Both the position numbers and the translations under genes were made by a program. The notes beneath the pieces were generated by a model. It was not told the origin of the DNA. It did not search any database and saw nothing but the letters and a program-made list of their open reading frames with translations. From Morella rubra (Eukaryota > Streptophyta > Magnoliopsida > Fagales > Myricaceae), in NCBI GenBank assembly GCA_003952965.2, contig RXIC02000069.1, positions 1 through 64,000 on the forward strand: a DNA stretch of 64,000 nt. The letters are read 5' to 3'. Shown one piece after another: positions 30,864-43,789 of this stretch (position 1 is the first letter of the stretch; each line of letters starts with the position of its first letter).

Positions 30864-33800
30864 TTACATTTTCAGGTGGTAATATTTATCGAGTAGCTTC
30901 TCTGTGTACTCTCCAAAGGTAAGAGCACCACTTGATGATATCAACTGAGAGAGAGAGGGTGAAAAAAAAAGGAACCTGAGAACAAATATAGATACATTCA
31001 AAAATACAAACAAAGTATGTAAGAAAATGGTCCCCCAAACTAACAATGCTTCATTACCATAGAAGGCAGATACTCAAGAAACCCAATATGGGCAAGTGGC
31101 ACTTATATTCAAACGTGAGGAGTTACAGTAGGAAGAATTTGCTAAGTGTCCTTGTTTAAATAAAATTTAGGAGAACAGTCAAGAAAACCCTTTCGACACA
31201 CTGCACATTCCATTTTTTTTGTTTGTTCTGTTTTTGTCAGTCGCTGCAGATTTCCTTACAGTTCAAAGGTTTCATCCTCTTTCATGACCTAAAACTTTTA
31301 AGGGAAAGCTAGACTCTACCAAACCTCGTCAAGTTCTATATAAGCTTCAGCTAATAACTGCCAATAGACCTTTTTGCACACCCAAAATCTTGGGATTAGA
31401 GTTTTAAATACATACCTCTTTATGAATATGCACCTCCTCAGGGAAATGGAGCGTTTCATCCCTATAAAACCAGTTTAGTTGAGTTCCAGTTATACTGGTG
31501 GCACAAGTCAGGTCAATCAACAAAGTTTGTGTTTCATTATATTGATGAACTTACCAGTCTGGTTGCATGAACAATGCAAAGGTTGAACGCTCAAGACCAG
31601 AAGCCTCCTCTCCTTTAGGTGCCTAAGAACAACCCATAACATAGGATGGTATTATTGGACAATCTGATGATAAAAACTGAACAGAAACCACAATATGGAA
31701 ATAGATGGAAATTGATTTACAACTTAAAGCATGATTGTGTCTTGGTCTAAAAGATGGTGCAGGATCCTTTGCACTCAAACCAAAACCAAGTGACAACACG
31801 ATGTCAGTGAATTCAGCTACAGTTAGTGCTAATCACAACCTATTGCAGTGTACTAACTTCTAAATCTAAGGAAGAAAATGCCTCTGCTATCATTTCAACG
31901 AAATTGCAACTTGATTCAAGTCACAGGAGCATTAATCCTGCCTCCCTGTGTTGATAGGACCTCCCTCCCTATGTTGAGGTGTGCCATACCATCAGCCAGA
32001 GGCAACAGAGAAGCTCTGTAGCAGGGAGCTCAATCCCAGGGGGAAAAAAGAAAAGATTTGTGATTTTCTTTAAGGAGTGATTCAATGGGTCACATTTCTG
32101 TCTGGTGACTGAAGATATCAAAAGAAGTGAACTCAATTCAACCCTCCACGACAGTAACTTCTTTTTGCATTGAGAGAAACAAAATTTCGAACCTTTTGAG
32201 GCTTGAAAGTTTGGAAAAACTAAGAAGCATACAGTAAGACACCCACGAACATGAGCATGTAGACACTCCTATTATACCAAAAAGTTACACAAGATCGTAC
32301 CAACACATGAAACAATGCAGTAACAGTAGATACCCGAACACAATGAGGTGTTGCACAAAGATAACCTCCTGACAGTATTTCAGTTGTTTCGCCAATCTGG
32401 TATGCTATTTCATCTTCTCCAAAGACAACCTAATACACAAAAAGAATCCAAGATAATATAAACAAATATCAGTAGCCAGTCTTGTAAAGCATAAGAATTT
32501 CATATTATTCAAGGGTATGTTAACATTTCAGATTCAACTGGTTTGAGGAAGGCGATAGAAGCTTTAGAAAACAGAGGTGAGGCACTGCCTTATTCTCATT
32601 TTTATCTTTGCCAACAATGGCAAAGGGGGAGCAACGAGAGAGAATTAAATTTAGGGAAATTTAAAAATCACTACCTGGGTTTTTATGAAATTTTAAAACC
32701 ATACTAAGTTTCTAAAATTGACAAATCACTGTTCGGGTTTAGACCATGTTTGCAATATCGCTCTCTCTGTCACATTTCCGTCCAGATTTTCAACGAAATT
32801 GATCACGTGGCATGCCACATGTCAATATATAGTCATGTGACATGCTGCACGCCTTAAACATTAATAAAAATTATAATTATAACAATAAATAAAATTAACA
32901 ATCATAAATTAAATAAAAATATATTATAATTTTTATTTATTTTTAAGACACTTGACATGTCACATGACCATATATTGATACTTAGCGTGCCACATATCAA
33001 TTCCGTTAGAAATTTAGACGGAAATGTGACAAAGATAGTGATTTTGCAAGCATGGTCTAAAACTAGACAGTGATTTGTCAATTTTAGAAACCTAGACAGT
33101 TTTTTATAATCTATCTCATAAAAACCTGGGAGTGATTTTTAAATTCCCCTTAAATTTAACTATGTTAACCGTTTACCATATCAAATTATTCCACCACTTT
33201 TTAACTCATATGGCTCCATAGTCATTCTTCGGATTCCAAAATACCTCAGGTTTCTTGAGACCTAGGCAATGTCATTTTTGAAATGTAAAATCTTTTTAAA
33301 TCCCTATGGCTCCAGTATTGAACTTCAAAGACTTTGCTTGTCATATTTGTTCAGCATGCACAATCTATTTTATAGCACTTTTATCAAAGTTTACCATGCA
33401 CTGATACTCTACAAAATTTTCAACAATCTAGACACAAAAGTTCTACGTTTTGGGAAGAACGATCCACCCCACAAGTTAATCCCATTTGAGGTGGGTTGTA
33501 TGAGGATAGTGACATTTACAGTTCAACTAAATAAAAGCTACAACTCCTGTAAAAGATTTAATATGAAATGAAGAAATTTTGAAACACGCAATTATGTGCC
33601 ATCATTGCTTGTGTCTTGCATTGTTGGAATTTGGGAACAAGAAAGTATACTTTGACAATTTGATCAGTTCGTGTCCTAATATAAAGACCAGCAGCACTAT
33701 CAGGGCATGGTATTTCTACAGCATCTCTCCTGAACATAGCACAGGTCAGACCTACATGTTGAATTGAAGCAGAAATTAGACACATGGAAAGAATGCCAAT

Positions 33801-36800
33801 TCGTGTAGGTATTCTTTCTTTTACATCATTCTGTAAACAAATGCTAACTCTTTCTTTTTTTTGGCATAATTCTGTAGGCTTATTCCAACAATATAACAAA
33901 GAGATCTTCACATTTGGTTCATATTAAACCATGGAAATAGGAGCGAAGTAGGACAAAATGCATACCATATACATATTCCTAGTATGGTAATGCCTAGCAG
34001 AAATAACAAATTGATGAGCGGCCCATAAGCCATGGCAACAAAGAAATAATTAAAGTAGATGAGCAGATCACCTGTCAGTGAACCGTGGTCTGTATGCCAG
34101 CCACACCAGGATGACATGGAATCACCATCTTGGGTACAATTACTGCAATTCATATTCTACAAGATATAATTTGTATGAAAGCATACCTTCTACTTTCTAG
34201 GCAGCAATATTAGCAAGTACCATTTACACATGCTGGAAAAAGTTTCAGCACAAGATTCATGATTCATGTACAACACTCTACATATCGCAATGAAGAATAG
34301 CGCAGATGAAACCTCCATGTTGTAGAGATGCATTATTTTCCATGCAAGTATCCAAATCTTATTCTATTTTCCTAGCCAAGCATCCAAATCTGATTGCTCC
34401 CTCACCAACTCAATGCCACCTCAAAAAAAAAAAAAAAAAAAAGTCCCAGCTATGAAATTCCCCAAAATCACTGCAGTGGGGGTGATGGAGGGATTGAAGA
34501 CGAGGAGAAGCCGTCAAATTGCCAAATACAGCCTCCCCTACCCTATATCCTCATCTATCTGACGTGGCTTCTTTTGTCCTTATTCCTAATTCCCACGTTT
34601 CCTTTCTGCTCTTCTAGGTGGCCGCCCGACCTTCGCTACGTCTCGCCCCACATTTTCCTCCCGCTAGTATATGAGAAGGTGGGACCATTACACGCAGTCA
34701 GAGGATAATAGCGTTAGGGGCATGTTATTACGGCTTCCAGAATCGCAATATTTTAAGAACTCCCTGTGGCCTCTGCTGTGACAATTTTTATTTTGGTAAA
34801 TACCTCTGTTGTGGTTTCATAAATTCAATTATTTCATATTTCCCTACCGTTTTAAAATTAAAGGGCTCGTTTCAGTTTCGGTAGCCGATAGCCGAACTGC
34901 CCTCAATGGAAACCGAGCCAAACCTGTCGTGCTCGATTGGATCAGTCGATTTCGGCCCAAACTTGAATAGCCCTACTTCTTCATTGGCCATAAGAAAGAC
35001 TAGCCAAGAGAACTTGTTCCTCGTTAGGGCAAGTCAAAGAGACCAAAGAATTGGAGGTCCACATATATTTTAACTAGGTTCTATACAGCTTTTAACTATA
35101 ATCTATACAGCTTCCACTGATCAAATCTACCGATTCTTTTAAACTTTCATATCCCAAAGAAGTCATTAAAACCTCAATACCTGGTCTTTTGAGAGAACGT
35201 AATTAATTTAAATAATAAAAGCTACCTCTTCCTAGTTTTTAAGCTTTGGTAGAGATGATGATTTAACACTTGCCACCAAGACTTAAATTGAACCTATTAT
35301 ACAATCACCCTACCAGCAATGAACCATAATAGAGTGGAAGGAATAAGGATTACCAATATTCTGCAGAAAAAAAAAGACTTATTTTGCACTGAAACAGTTA
35401 TACATGATGAATTGTCTTGTACCGCTCCCTGTCATGAGAGACCACCTTTTTTTATTGAAAAACCTTGTCCGGGTAAAATATACAAGTCCTTACATTTTCA
35501 GGTGGTAATATTTATCGAGTAGCTTCTCTGTGTACTCTCCAAAGGTAAGAGCACCACTTGATGATATCAACTGAGAGAGAGAGGGTGAAAAAAAAAGGAA
35601 CCTGAGAACAAATATAGATACATTCAAAAATACAAACAAAGTATGTAAGAAAATGGTCCCCCAAACTAACAATGCTTCATTACCATAGAAGGCAGATACT
35701 CAAGAAACCCAATATGGGCAAGTGGCACTTATATTCAAACGTGAGGAGTTACAGTAGGAAGAATTTGCTAAGTGTCCTTGTTTAAATAAAATTTAGGAGA
35801 ACAGTCAAGAAAACCCTTTCGACACACTGCACATTCCATTTTTTTTGTTTGTTCTGTTTTTGTCAGTCGCTGCAGATTTCCTTACAGTTCAAAGGTTTCA
35901 TCCTCTTTCATGACCTAAAACTTTTAAGGGAAAGCTAGACTCTACCAAACCTCGTCAAGTTCTATATAAGCTTCAGCTAATAACTGCCAATAGACCTTTT
36001 TGCACACCCAAAATCTTGGGATTAGAGTTTTAAATACATACCTCTTTATGAATATGCACCTCCTCAGGGAAATGGAGCGTTTCATCCCTATAAAACCAGT
36101 TTAGTTGAGTTCCAGTTATACTGGTGGCACAAGTCAGGTCAATCAACAAAGTTTGTGTTTCATTATATTGATGAACTTACCAGTCTGGTTGCATGAACAA
36201 TGCAAAGGTTGAACGCTCAAGACCAGAAGCCTCCTCTCCTTTAGGTGCCTAAGAACAACCCATAACATAGGATGGTATTATTGGACAATCTGATGATAAA
36301 AACTGAACAGAAACCACAATATGGAAATAGATGGAAATTGATTTACAACTTAAAGCATGATTGTGTCTTGGTCTAAAAGATGGTGCAGGATCCTTTGCAC
36401 TCAAACCAAAACCAAGTGACAACACGATGTCAGTGAATTCAGCTACAGTTAGTGCTAATCACAACCTATTGCAGTGTACTAACTTCTAAATCTAAGGAAG
36501 AAAATGCCTCTGCTATCATTTCAACGAAATTGCAACTTGATTCAAGTCACAGGAGCATTAATCCTGCCTCCCTGTGTTGATAGGACCTCCCTCCCTATGT
36601 TGAGGTGTGCCATACCATCAGCCAGAGGCAACAGAGAAGCTCTGTAGCAGGGAGCTCAATCCCAGGGGGAAAAAAGAAAAGATTTGTGATTTTCTTTAAG
36701 GAGTGATTCAATGGGTCACATTTCTGTCTGGTGACTGAAGATATCAAAAGAAGTGAACTCAATTCAACCCTCCACGACAGTAACTTCTTTTTGCATTGAG

Positions 36801-39800
36801 AGAAACAAAATTTCGAACCTTTTGAGGCTTGAAAGTTTGGAAAAACTAAGAAGCATACAGTAAGACACCCACGAACATGAGCATGTAGACACTCCTATTA
36901 TACCAAAAAGTTACACAAGATCGTACCAACACATGAAACAATGCAGTAACAGTAGATACCCGAACACAATGAGGTGTTGCACAAAGATAACCTCCTGACA
37001 GTATTTCAGTTGTTTCGCCAATCTGGTATGCTATTTCATCTTCTCCAAAGACAACCTAATACACAAAAAGAATCCAAGATAATATAAACAAATATCAGTA
37101 GCCAGTCTTGTAAAGCATAAGAATTTCATATTATTCAAGGGTATGTTAACATTTCAGATTCAACTGGTTTGAGGAAGGCGATAGAAGCTTTAGAAAACAG
37201 AGGTGAGGCACTGCCTTATTCTCATTTTTATCTTTGCCAACAATGGCAAAGGGGGAGCAACGAGAGAGAATCAGAACAGTTTCTATCAAGAACAAACACT
37301 TTACATATTGTTAATTTACAGAATCGAAAAAGCAATGAGAAGGCTTGACTTTTGATTTGGGAATTGCTTAATGCTTACACAAGGCTGGGCCTAGGATGGC
37401 TGAAAGTTGATACAAAAATAATTATTAACAATTAAACCTGGCTGTTAATGGGTAGAAAAGGCGAGTTTTTCTTTTCTAGACGAAGGGAGAGTGTCTGTTC
37501 CAGGCATTGATCCTCGTGCATATTCCTCCCTTTGGATACTAATCAAGTGCCACCAAAAATTAGCACCATCCCTTTAGATCAGAACAGATCAAGAACAAAC
37601 ACTACATATTGTTATTTACAGAATCGAAAAAGCAATGAGAAGGCTTGACTTTTGATTTGGGAATTGCTTAATGCTTACACAAGGCTGGGCCTAGGATGGC
37701 TGAAAGTTGATACAAAAATAATTATTAACAATTAAACCTGGCTGTTAATGGGTAGAAAAGGCGAGTTTTTCTTTTCTAGACGAAGGGAGAGTGAAGATTT
37801 CTCTCTACCAACTCCACGAGAACAGAGGAAACGTTTGGTTTTGTGTAACCAGAAACTCTCATCTTGCATGGGAGAAACATTGACCTCAGATCTCCATCTG
37901 AATCTACCTGGAAAGTTTTGACCAAATAGCAGGCATGATATCGTACATGCTAAGAATGGTGGTTTTTTCTTTTGTTTTTTGGTTTTGATTTGGATCAGGG
38001 AATGCACAAGCAGAAACTTGAACAGTTAAAATGAAATGTGGAAAGAGGCCTAGAAAAGAAAATACGTCACTTATATTATGTCTTAATGTAAAAGCCAAGC
38101 TACTCCTATATTGAGAGCTTACCATATCGGTCGCAGTGATATGCCACCATCAATCCAACATCAAAGATCAACTTCCCAAGAGCCTTAAAAGCTAGAGATG
38201 CAAAGCTAACGCTTAGTGATAGTATAATAATGCAGTATTCAGAGAAACTAAGAATTGGATAAACTAAAACTATACTCCTGCTGATAACTTTTTGTTGCTA
38301 AAGCTTGGCACAGATGCACATTAAAAATTTGGATGATATGATTGAATTTTTAAAGCAACACCATACGTGCGATGTCTTCTGAGTTGACTGAAAAATGATA
38401 CAATAGTAGCTACCATATTTTGGAGTCCTAACGTTCAATAAGAACATATATGAAGTTAACACAAGGGAAATTGTAAGCTGAGTACACACTCCACCGAGAA
38501 ACCAGTGGACATCGTGGGACATGATTGCAACGATTTACCAACAAAGCATATGACTGAGGAATTTTAAACTCTTTCTTCACGAAGATGTGACATATGGTTG
38601 CAGCATCACCATAAATACTAAACCCTCTGTAGCGAGAGGTATTCATGCGAGATGTAAGAAAAAGCACCAGGAAAGCCAACCACCCTCCATGCAGAATGTT
38701 TTAGCATACAATTTGCAGCTATGAAAACCACATAATTGATTGTGACATACCCAGTTCAAGTTCTGGCAATGCACTATCAGGCCATATATTCGATCCACAG
38801 TATGAGGGATACCTACAATAGAGTACATGGAGGAAAAGCTGAGCACATAGATAACCGTGTTGCGCATACGTCATGTCTAAAGCATGGAAATAGGCTAGAG
38901 TCGCTTAAGTATATTTCTTTTATAACATAAATTTTAAGTTACGTGGCAAATTTTATATAGATATACAAAAAAGAATCAATGTGCTGATTTCACCAGATAT
39001 TGAGGTTTGTTTTTTTTTGGGGGGGGGTGGTTAAGAGGGGAGGACAGATAAAGGGATGGCCCACTCCTGACAAACTCATGTCCATTTTAATTATCTGATT
39101 CGCCCACAAATCAATTACTTTAAACCCACGCCATCTACACTGATGCAGATGAAATATCAATTGCTTTAAAAGATGAAATATTGCTGAAGCCTCTTTTACC
39201 TTTGGATCATAGATGCATCTGTAGTAGGCCTATCCAGTATTGGATTTGCATAAAAGGAGCCTTTCAACAGATCTGCACGACAAACAACACAAAAATGAAA
39301 AATAGAAAACAACTAATGATTAAAAGAACTGATAACTTGGACAAATTGACACATAATTAGAGCCTTGCACAGATCTGCAAGACAACCAACACAAAAATGA
39401 AAAAATAGAAAAAAATTTAATGATTAAAAGGAATGATAGCTTGGACAAATAGATACATAGTTCGAGCATGATCTAACACATCAAAGTTTTACCGGGCTTC
39501 CCAGATTCAAGCTTCTCTTTCCCGTGACTCCATCCAAAGTTGTACCTACAAGTGGGGGAGAGGGTGAAGAGAGGAAGGGGGGGGGAGGGGGAGGGGGGAG
39601 AGTTAGGGCACATTGCCAAAATGGCAAAGTACAATTAGGTGTGGAAGTTAGAACTCTTACTGAACTCCAAAAATTAAGAATAATAACAGCAGACAGAATC
39701 CCCATGAAAACGATAGACATTACAACATTGCCACACACATGCTTGCATGCACCTTGATAGGGATCTTAGAAAATGTAATTCACCATGGCATATTTTTTGA

Positions 39801-42800
39801 ACCAATAACATGAGTTACTAAAGATGAGAAGAATCCAGGCTACAAAATTAGCATTACCATAGACGCAACAAGAGCAACTAGATTTACTTCCTAACCAATC
39901 AAATTTAAGCCACCAAGTAAAAAAAGTATTTGAGATGATACTGTAAGCATCATTGAAGATTGGGAGTTAAAAGACTTGAGAAGCAAAATATGTTACCTAC
40001 TATGAGGATCTTCAAGTTCCTTCTTCATCTGTTCAGGTAGGCCAGCTAGTCTGAGAAAAGAAAAGGAAATCCTATCAGCAATACAGCAAAACATAGTTCG
40101 ACATATCTCATGAGTTGTTTTAAGATCACCCAAAATGAGACAGTAAATTTTGAAGCTTATACCTAGGTGCAACACGTAAAAGATTTTGACGCAATGAAGG
40201 AAATCCTGGAACCTACAGTGAGGAAATGTCAAACTCAAATTAACCAATCACGATAATACCAAAAAATATGTATTCTTGAAGACTACAGAGAATGATAAGC
40301 TCTGATATGCACAGGTTCAAGAGGCACAGCATCGGAAGAACAATCAGATATACCATAGCCTGAGATTCACACTAAAATAGAAATCATTATTGGTGCATGT
40401 GTTATCAAAAACATAACTCAAAAACCAGACATCTAAGTTTTTCCAGATGCTGAAAACTTTCACTGCAGCCCATGAACACAAATAGTAGACATTTGGTATC
40501 GTTCCTTAGTTCGTGACAAATCCCAGCAGTAATAGGCTATGGCGCGCTAATATTTAAGAGCCAACTTACTGCTCCAAACTTTGACCCAAAAGAAAATGAC
40601 AAATACAGACAAGAAATTCAAAGTCAAAAATTGAGGACCACGCTAAACAGGTGTACATTTCAACTGATAGAGATACATCCGTGAGAAACACATTGAACTT
40701 CACAATTTCTTTTTCACAATACTTAACATCCTTTTGACGCTCATTTTGCTACTAGCCTTCCCTGCATTTACATGAAGTCAACAACAAATCCTGAGCAGAA
40801 AAGACAGTTTCTCCTTGGATCATAAAGATAGCTGATACACTAGTCACACCTTGCAATAAAAGACAGACACATTGATATAGACGTTCTCCAATTAAAGTAG
40901 ACAACCACGTATTTATGTTTCATCAATGAATAGCATTGGCATAATGACGTTAAATTGCAGATACCTGTCTTACATTCTCTAAACATTTTCTAAATCACAT
41001 TTGCGTTCACTAAAGGTAACTAACATCTACATTTCTACAAAGCTCTCTTATAATCACATCTAGAACTCCAAGTCATTCTCCTTGACAAGTTGATCCCTTG
41101 GTCTGATTATCTAAACTATGGCATACAAATACATAAATGAATTCCAATCTGCAACACATAGATAAGACATATTTAGGAAATTTCAACTTACGCAAGAACC
41201 CACCACCTAAGCCCACAACCCCGTGCCTGCAGAAAACATAAAAATAACAGAACCCATTCCATGCAAAAATAACCTATCAAGTGAATATGTTTAACCCTGT
41301 CGTGGTAAAAGGAGACTACTTAACAACTGCACATAAAGAAACAGAAAAAAAAAAAAAAAAGACAGTTACTTAAACAAGAAACTTATATGCCACACCATTC
41401 CATACCTCAGTGATTGATAGAATTCCCAGCCCATTGGGTCCAAAACCTTCTTTGATCTTCATCGACAAGTCAGCACTCTTGTCCTGTAACAAGCAATTCC
41501 AAAAATCATGTTGATCACCCAATACACATTTCAGGTTTATAAACAAGGATCAACTTATATAATTCCAAAAACACAAACACAGCCATAAATATACATCTAG
41601 TGTGTATAAATATATAGCAGTTAGTCCACGCCACAGAGGACGAAAATTTAACGAAATTGGCATCACTAATAACTTTCCACTACTGTAACTTTTCGTTAAA
41701 CACACTTGAATCAAAGGTTTTTCCCCCAACCACCCTGCTTAGCGAATTTCAAGGTGATGAGTGATGGTAATTAAGAACTATCTTACCTTTTGTACGCATA
41801 TATATACTAAACAAAGAAAGATTGTTGAGTAATTTGGCGTGCATGATAAGAATGCTCACAAAATACTGACTCGCTGAAGATTTATTGATGGTGAACTTTA
41901 CCCGGCCGTACATATGTAAACATATACATAAATACATGCATACATGATAGACGTGTTTGAGACACATAAAGATGGACATATATGTATGTAACAGTAACAC
42001 ATACACATACAAACATACTAAAATACATCTATATATACATGTATATATAACTATCCATGGAGTATCAGAACAAGTCATAGTTTCAACTACCCAAAAGCCA
42101 ACTAAACGGAGTCCTGTTTTGCTGGATCAACATGGACGTCTGGTTTTTCTCAGTACGAAAAGCAAAACGGGAATGGATTCAGTCCAGACAGTACGGATCC
42201 AGACTCGTTCAGACCAACGTTCTAGATTTGTCCCCTCAATTGCGCCACGTCATTTAAATTAGAGGAGCCGGCTCGCACTCCTCTCGGCTTGTCTCCAGCG
42301 AGTCTAGCGCGACCGGCTCTCTTTTTTCTTTGTCTTCCTAGTCGACAGAAATTCTCCTTTGCTTTTCTTTCTCCCAAAATCTCCCCCATTTTCTCAATTT
42401 TTGAATGTGTCGCTGTTTTATAATTCTGGAGAAATTTAATTGATTCTGGTATTGGATGCCGGGGACCCACTTGCCAAGAACAAATCCACGCTTGCATCAT
42501 GCCAAAGACGGATGAAGATGAGGTGGCCTTTGTGTGCCTCAGCATGATGCAAGAATAACAACAAACAATCATTTACATAACAAATACTCAATCCTAGGCT
42601 AAGTAATTGCAGAGCTTTTGAGTACGGAAATTTTTGAACTGGAGAAACTGAGGTGGCTACTTGTGCTCTATCCTGAGGTTCAGCTCCTAGCTTGACACTC
42701 TCGTCTCTCAGAAAGTAAAAGGGTACAAGAAACAAAAGAAGCAATGGTTGGTTAGATCAGGAAAAAAGAACTGTTAATAAAGAAAGGGCAACCGTTTGCA

Positions 42801-43355
42801 ACATTAAGCATGTGGAGGAGCAAAAGATTATCTCTGTGCAATCTAAGAAACCCAGGACTTTTGTTGCTCAAAATAAAGCGATATGGGAATTTTGCCCTCC
42901 AGTGAGAGAGCAGAACTTAAGATTGGGTTTGAAAGTGAGACTAAACGGCGTCTTCGTCGTACCGGTCGGATGACTGGTTTCACTTTAGTTTCAGTGGTTC
43001 GACCAATGACCATATGACGAAGAAGAATAAAAAAAAGGAGCCGATCACTCCAAGTTAGCCGGAGATAACTCAAGTTGAGCTTGAGCTGGCTCCCCTCATT
43101 TAAATGATGTGGCGCTCTTAGAGGCGCTGGATCTGTGAGAATGGTTTCGGTCCGTTGGTCTGGACATGTCTGGATCCGTACCGTCTGGACCGAATCCATT
43201 CCCAAGCAAAACGGGCAAGGCAACAACCTTATTCCGCAGCAATAATCTCAACGACAAAACAGAGCCCAAGAGATCAGGATACTGACCTTGAGCTCCGAGT
43301 ACGATATCGTGACAGTTCTGAGAGCAGGGAAGGCGGTTTGGGACGAGCACGACAT
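30864..43355 (-). CDS. 2-oxoglutarate/Fe(II)-dependent dioxygenase-like protein (361 aa), 15 exons
   Basis: Isopenicillin N synthase-like oxygenase fold; the substrate is unknown. Exons (minus): 43287-43355, 41406-41483, 40163-40212, 39997-40050, 39493-39545, 39200-39272, 38751-38812, 38123-38191, 37438-37538, 34072-34156, 33651-33751, 32334-32429, 31555-31622, 31416-31461 and 30864-30944. All are GT-AG with consistent phase and total 1086 nt. Motifs are KIKEGFGPNGLGILSI (N-terminal), RYNFGWSHGKEKLESGKP, GWHTDHGSLT giving iron ligands His224 and Asp226, and CATPHCVR giving the third ligand His294. The later ERSTFALF may supply the 2-oxoglutarate-binding Arg. The start is the first ATG of exon 1 (MSCSSQTAFP). 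The odd point is a second, near-identical set of the last four exons between exons 9 and 10. Exon 9 ends in an unusual SLRLEKKNSPFLPINSQ stretch next to a tandem duplication and is the least certain exon. Confidence 0.85.
32654..33149. mobile_element. Mutator-type MITE with long inverted repeats
   Basis: A 496-bp palindromic element has a left end GGGAAATTTAAAAATCACT, and the right end read inward is GGGGAATTTAAAAATCACT. The inverted similarity runs over most of each half (for example GACAAATCACTGT against ACAGTGATTTGTC). A perfect 9-bp target duplication TTAAATTTA lies at 32645-32653 and 33150-33158. It sits in the dioxygenase intron between exons 11 and 12, exactly where the similarity between copies Y and Z ends. 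Confidence 0.75.
34471..37271. repeat. Local duplication, copy Z, with extra dioxygenase exons
   Basis: A 2.8-kb near-perfect copy of 29845-32645. On the minus strand it repeats dioxygenase exons 12-15 at 36960-37055, 36181-36248, 36042-36087 and 35490-35570, each with intact splice sites and the same stop codon. It sits between exon 9 (37438) and exon 10 (34156) of the same gene. Exon 9 ends and exon 12 starts at codon borders, so a 9-to-12' splice would stay in frame. Confidence 0.9.
37271..37792. repeat. Tandem duplication of about 215 bp around dioxygenase exon 9
   Basis: 37271-37492 recurs as about 37577-37792, with an offset of 300. The unit includes the 3' half of exon 9 and its splice donor. 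The right copy lacks a few short pieces near its left end (TTTCT, TT and A). Only the left copy has a usable acceptor in phase with exon 8, which is why exon 9 was placed there. Confidence 0.75.
42169..43203. mobile_element. Mutator-like element in dioxygenase intron 1
   Basis: A 1035-bp element has inverted ends GGGAATGGATTC and GAATCCATTCCC. The inverted arms extend about 100 bp (shared phrases GTCCAGAC, TACGGATCCAGAC, CAGACCAACG and CATTTAAAT). A perfect 9-bp target duplication AAGCAAAAC is at 42160-42168 and 43204-43212. The duplication length and long arms fit a MULE. The inside is GC-richer than the host intron and shows no transposase, so it is non-autonomous; captured host DNA is possible. 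Confidence 0.8.
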
Positions 43356-43789
43356 TTTCCGACAGGTGACCGGGTGGGAAAAAAGGCGACTGGACGGTGA
43401 CAGAGAGGGAAAACCCGCGGGAAGAAAAATGTGTTCAGGGAAGAGGACTATAGCGGAGAGACCGTGACAGGTGAAAACTCAATGGGCGAGTGGCTCTTCA
43501 AAATTTGAGAGAATAAAAGGAGCACGGCACGAGGTCCGTTGCGTGAATGCTTTCCAAGAGAATCCCAGCAGAAAGTGATTGACTTTCGACAATAATGTCT
43601 GGATGGTCTAAGTAGAAACATTTTTATGTTTACACAAAAGAAAAAAAAAAAGTGGAAAATAATTTTATGCTAAAAAAATTTACTATTTCTAATTTTCTAC
43701 TCCCTGCTATTATACCAAGATCCTTTAGACGACCAACATTCTCTCCCGAGGGCTTATTTTCGAATAAGTCCGATTAAATGGAAAGGATT
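43356..43789. promoter_or_regulatory. Dioxygenase upstream region
   Basis: This is the presumed promoter and leader of the dioxygenase gene (minus), cut short at 43790 by the copia element. No distinct motif could be assigned. Confidence 0.35.

Larger units (their letters stand above)
26752..32645. repeat. Local duplication, copy Y
   Basis: Its first 4.4 kb pairs with copy X (22770-26690). Its second part (29835-32645) pairs with copy Z (34471-37271) at a constant offset of 4626 across the exons checked and with only a few base differences seen. It holds the second DVL/RTFL gene and the last four exons of the dioxygenase. Confidence 0.9.

Noticed and set aside
30693..30896. An open frame on the plus strand, repeated at 35319-35522
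   Set aside because: It is antisense to the dioxygenase last exon and its 3' flank. Its duplication follows from the Y/Z block.
41950..42060. ATAC/ACAT-rich stretch considered as a tandem array
   Set aside because: The units are irregular. It is low-complexity intron sequence without a fixed period.
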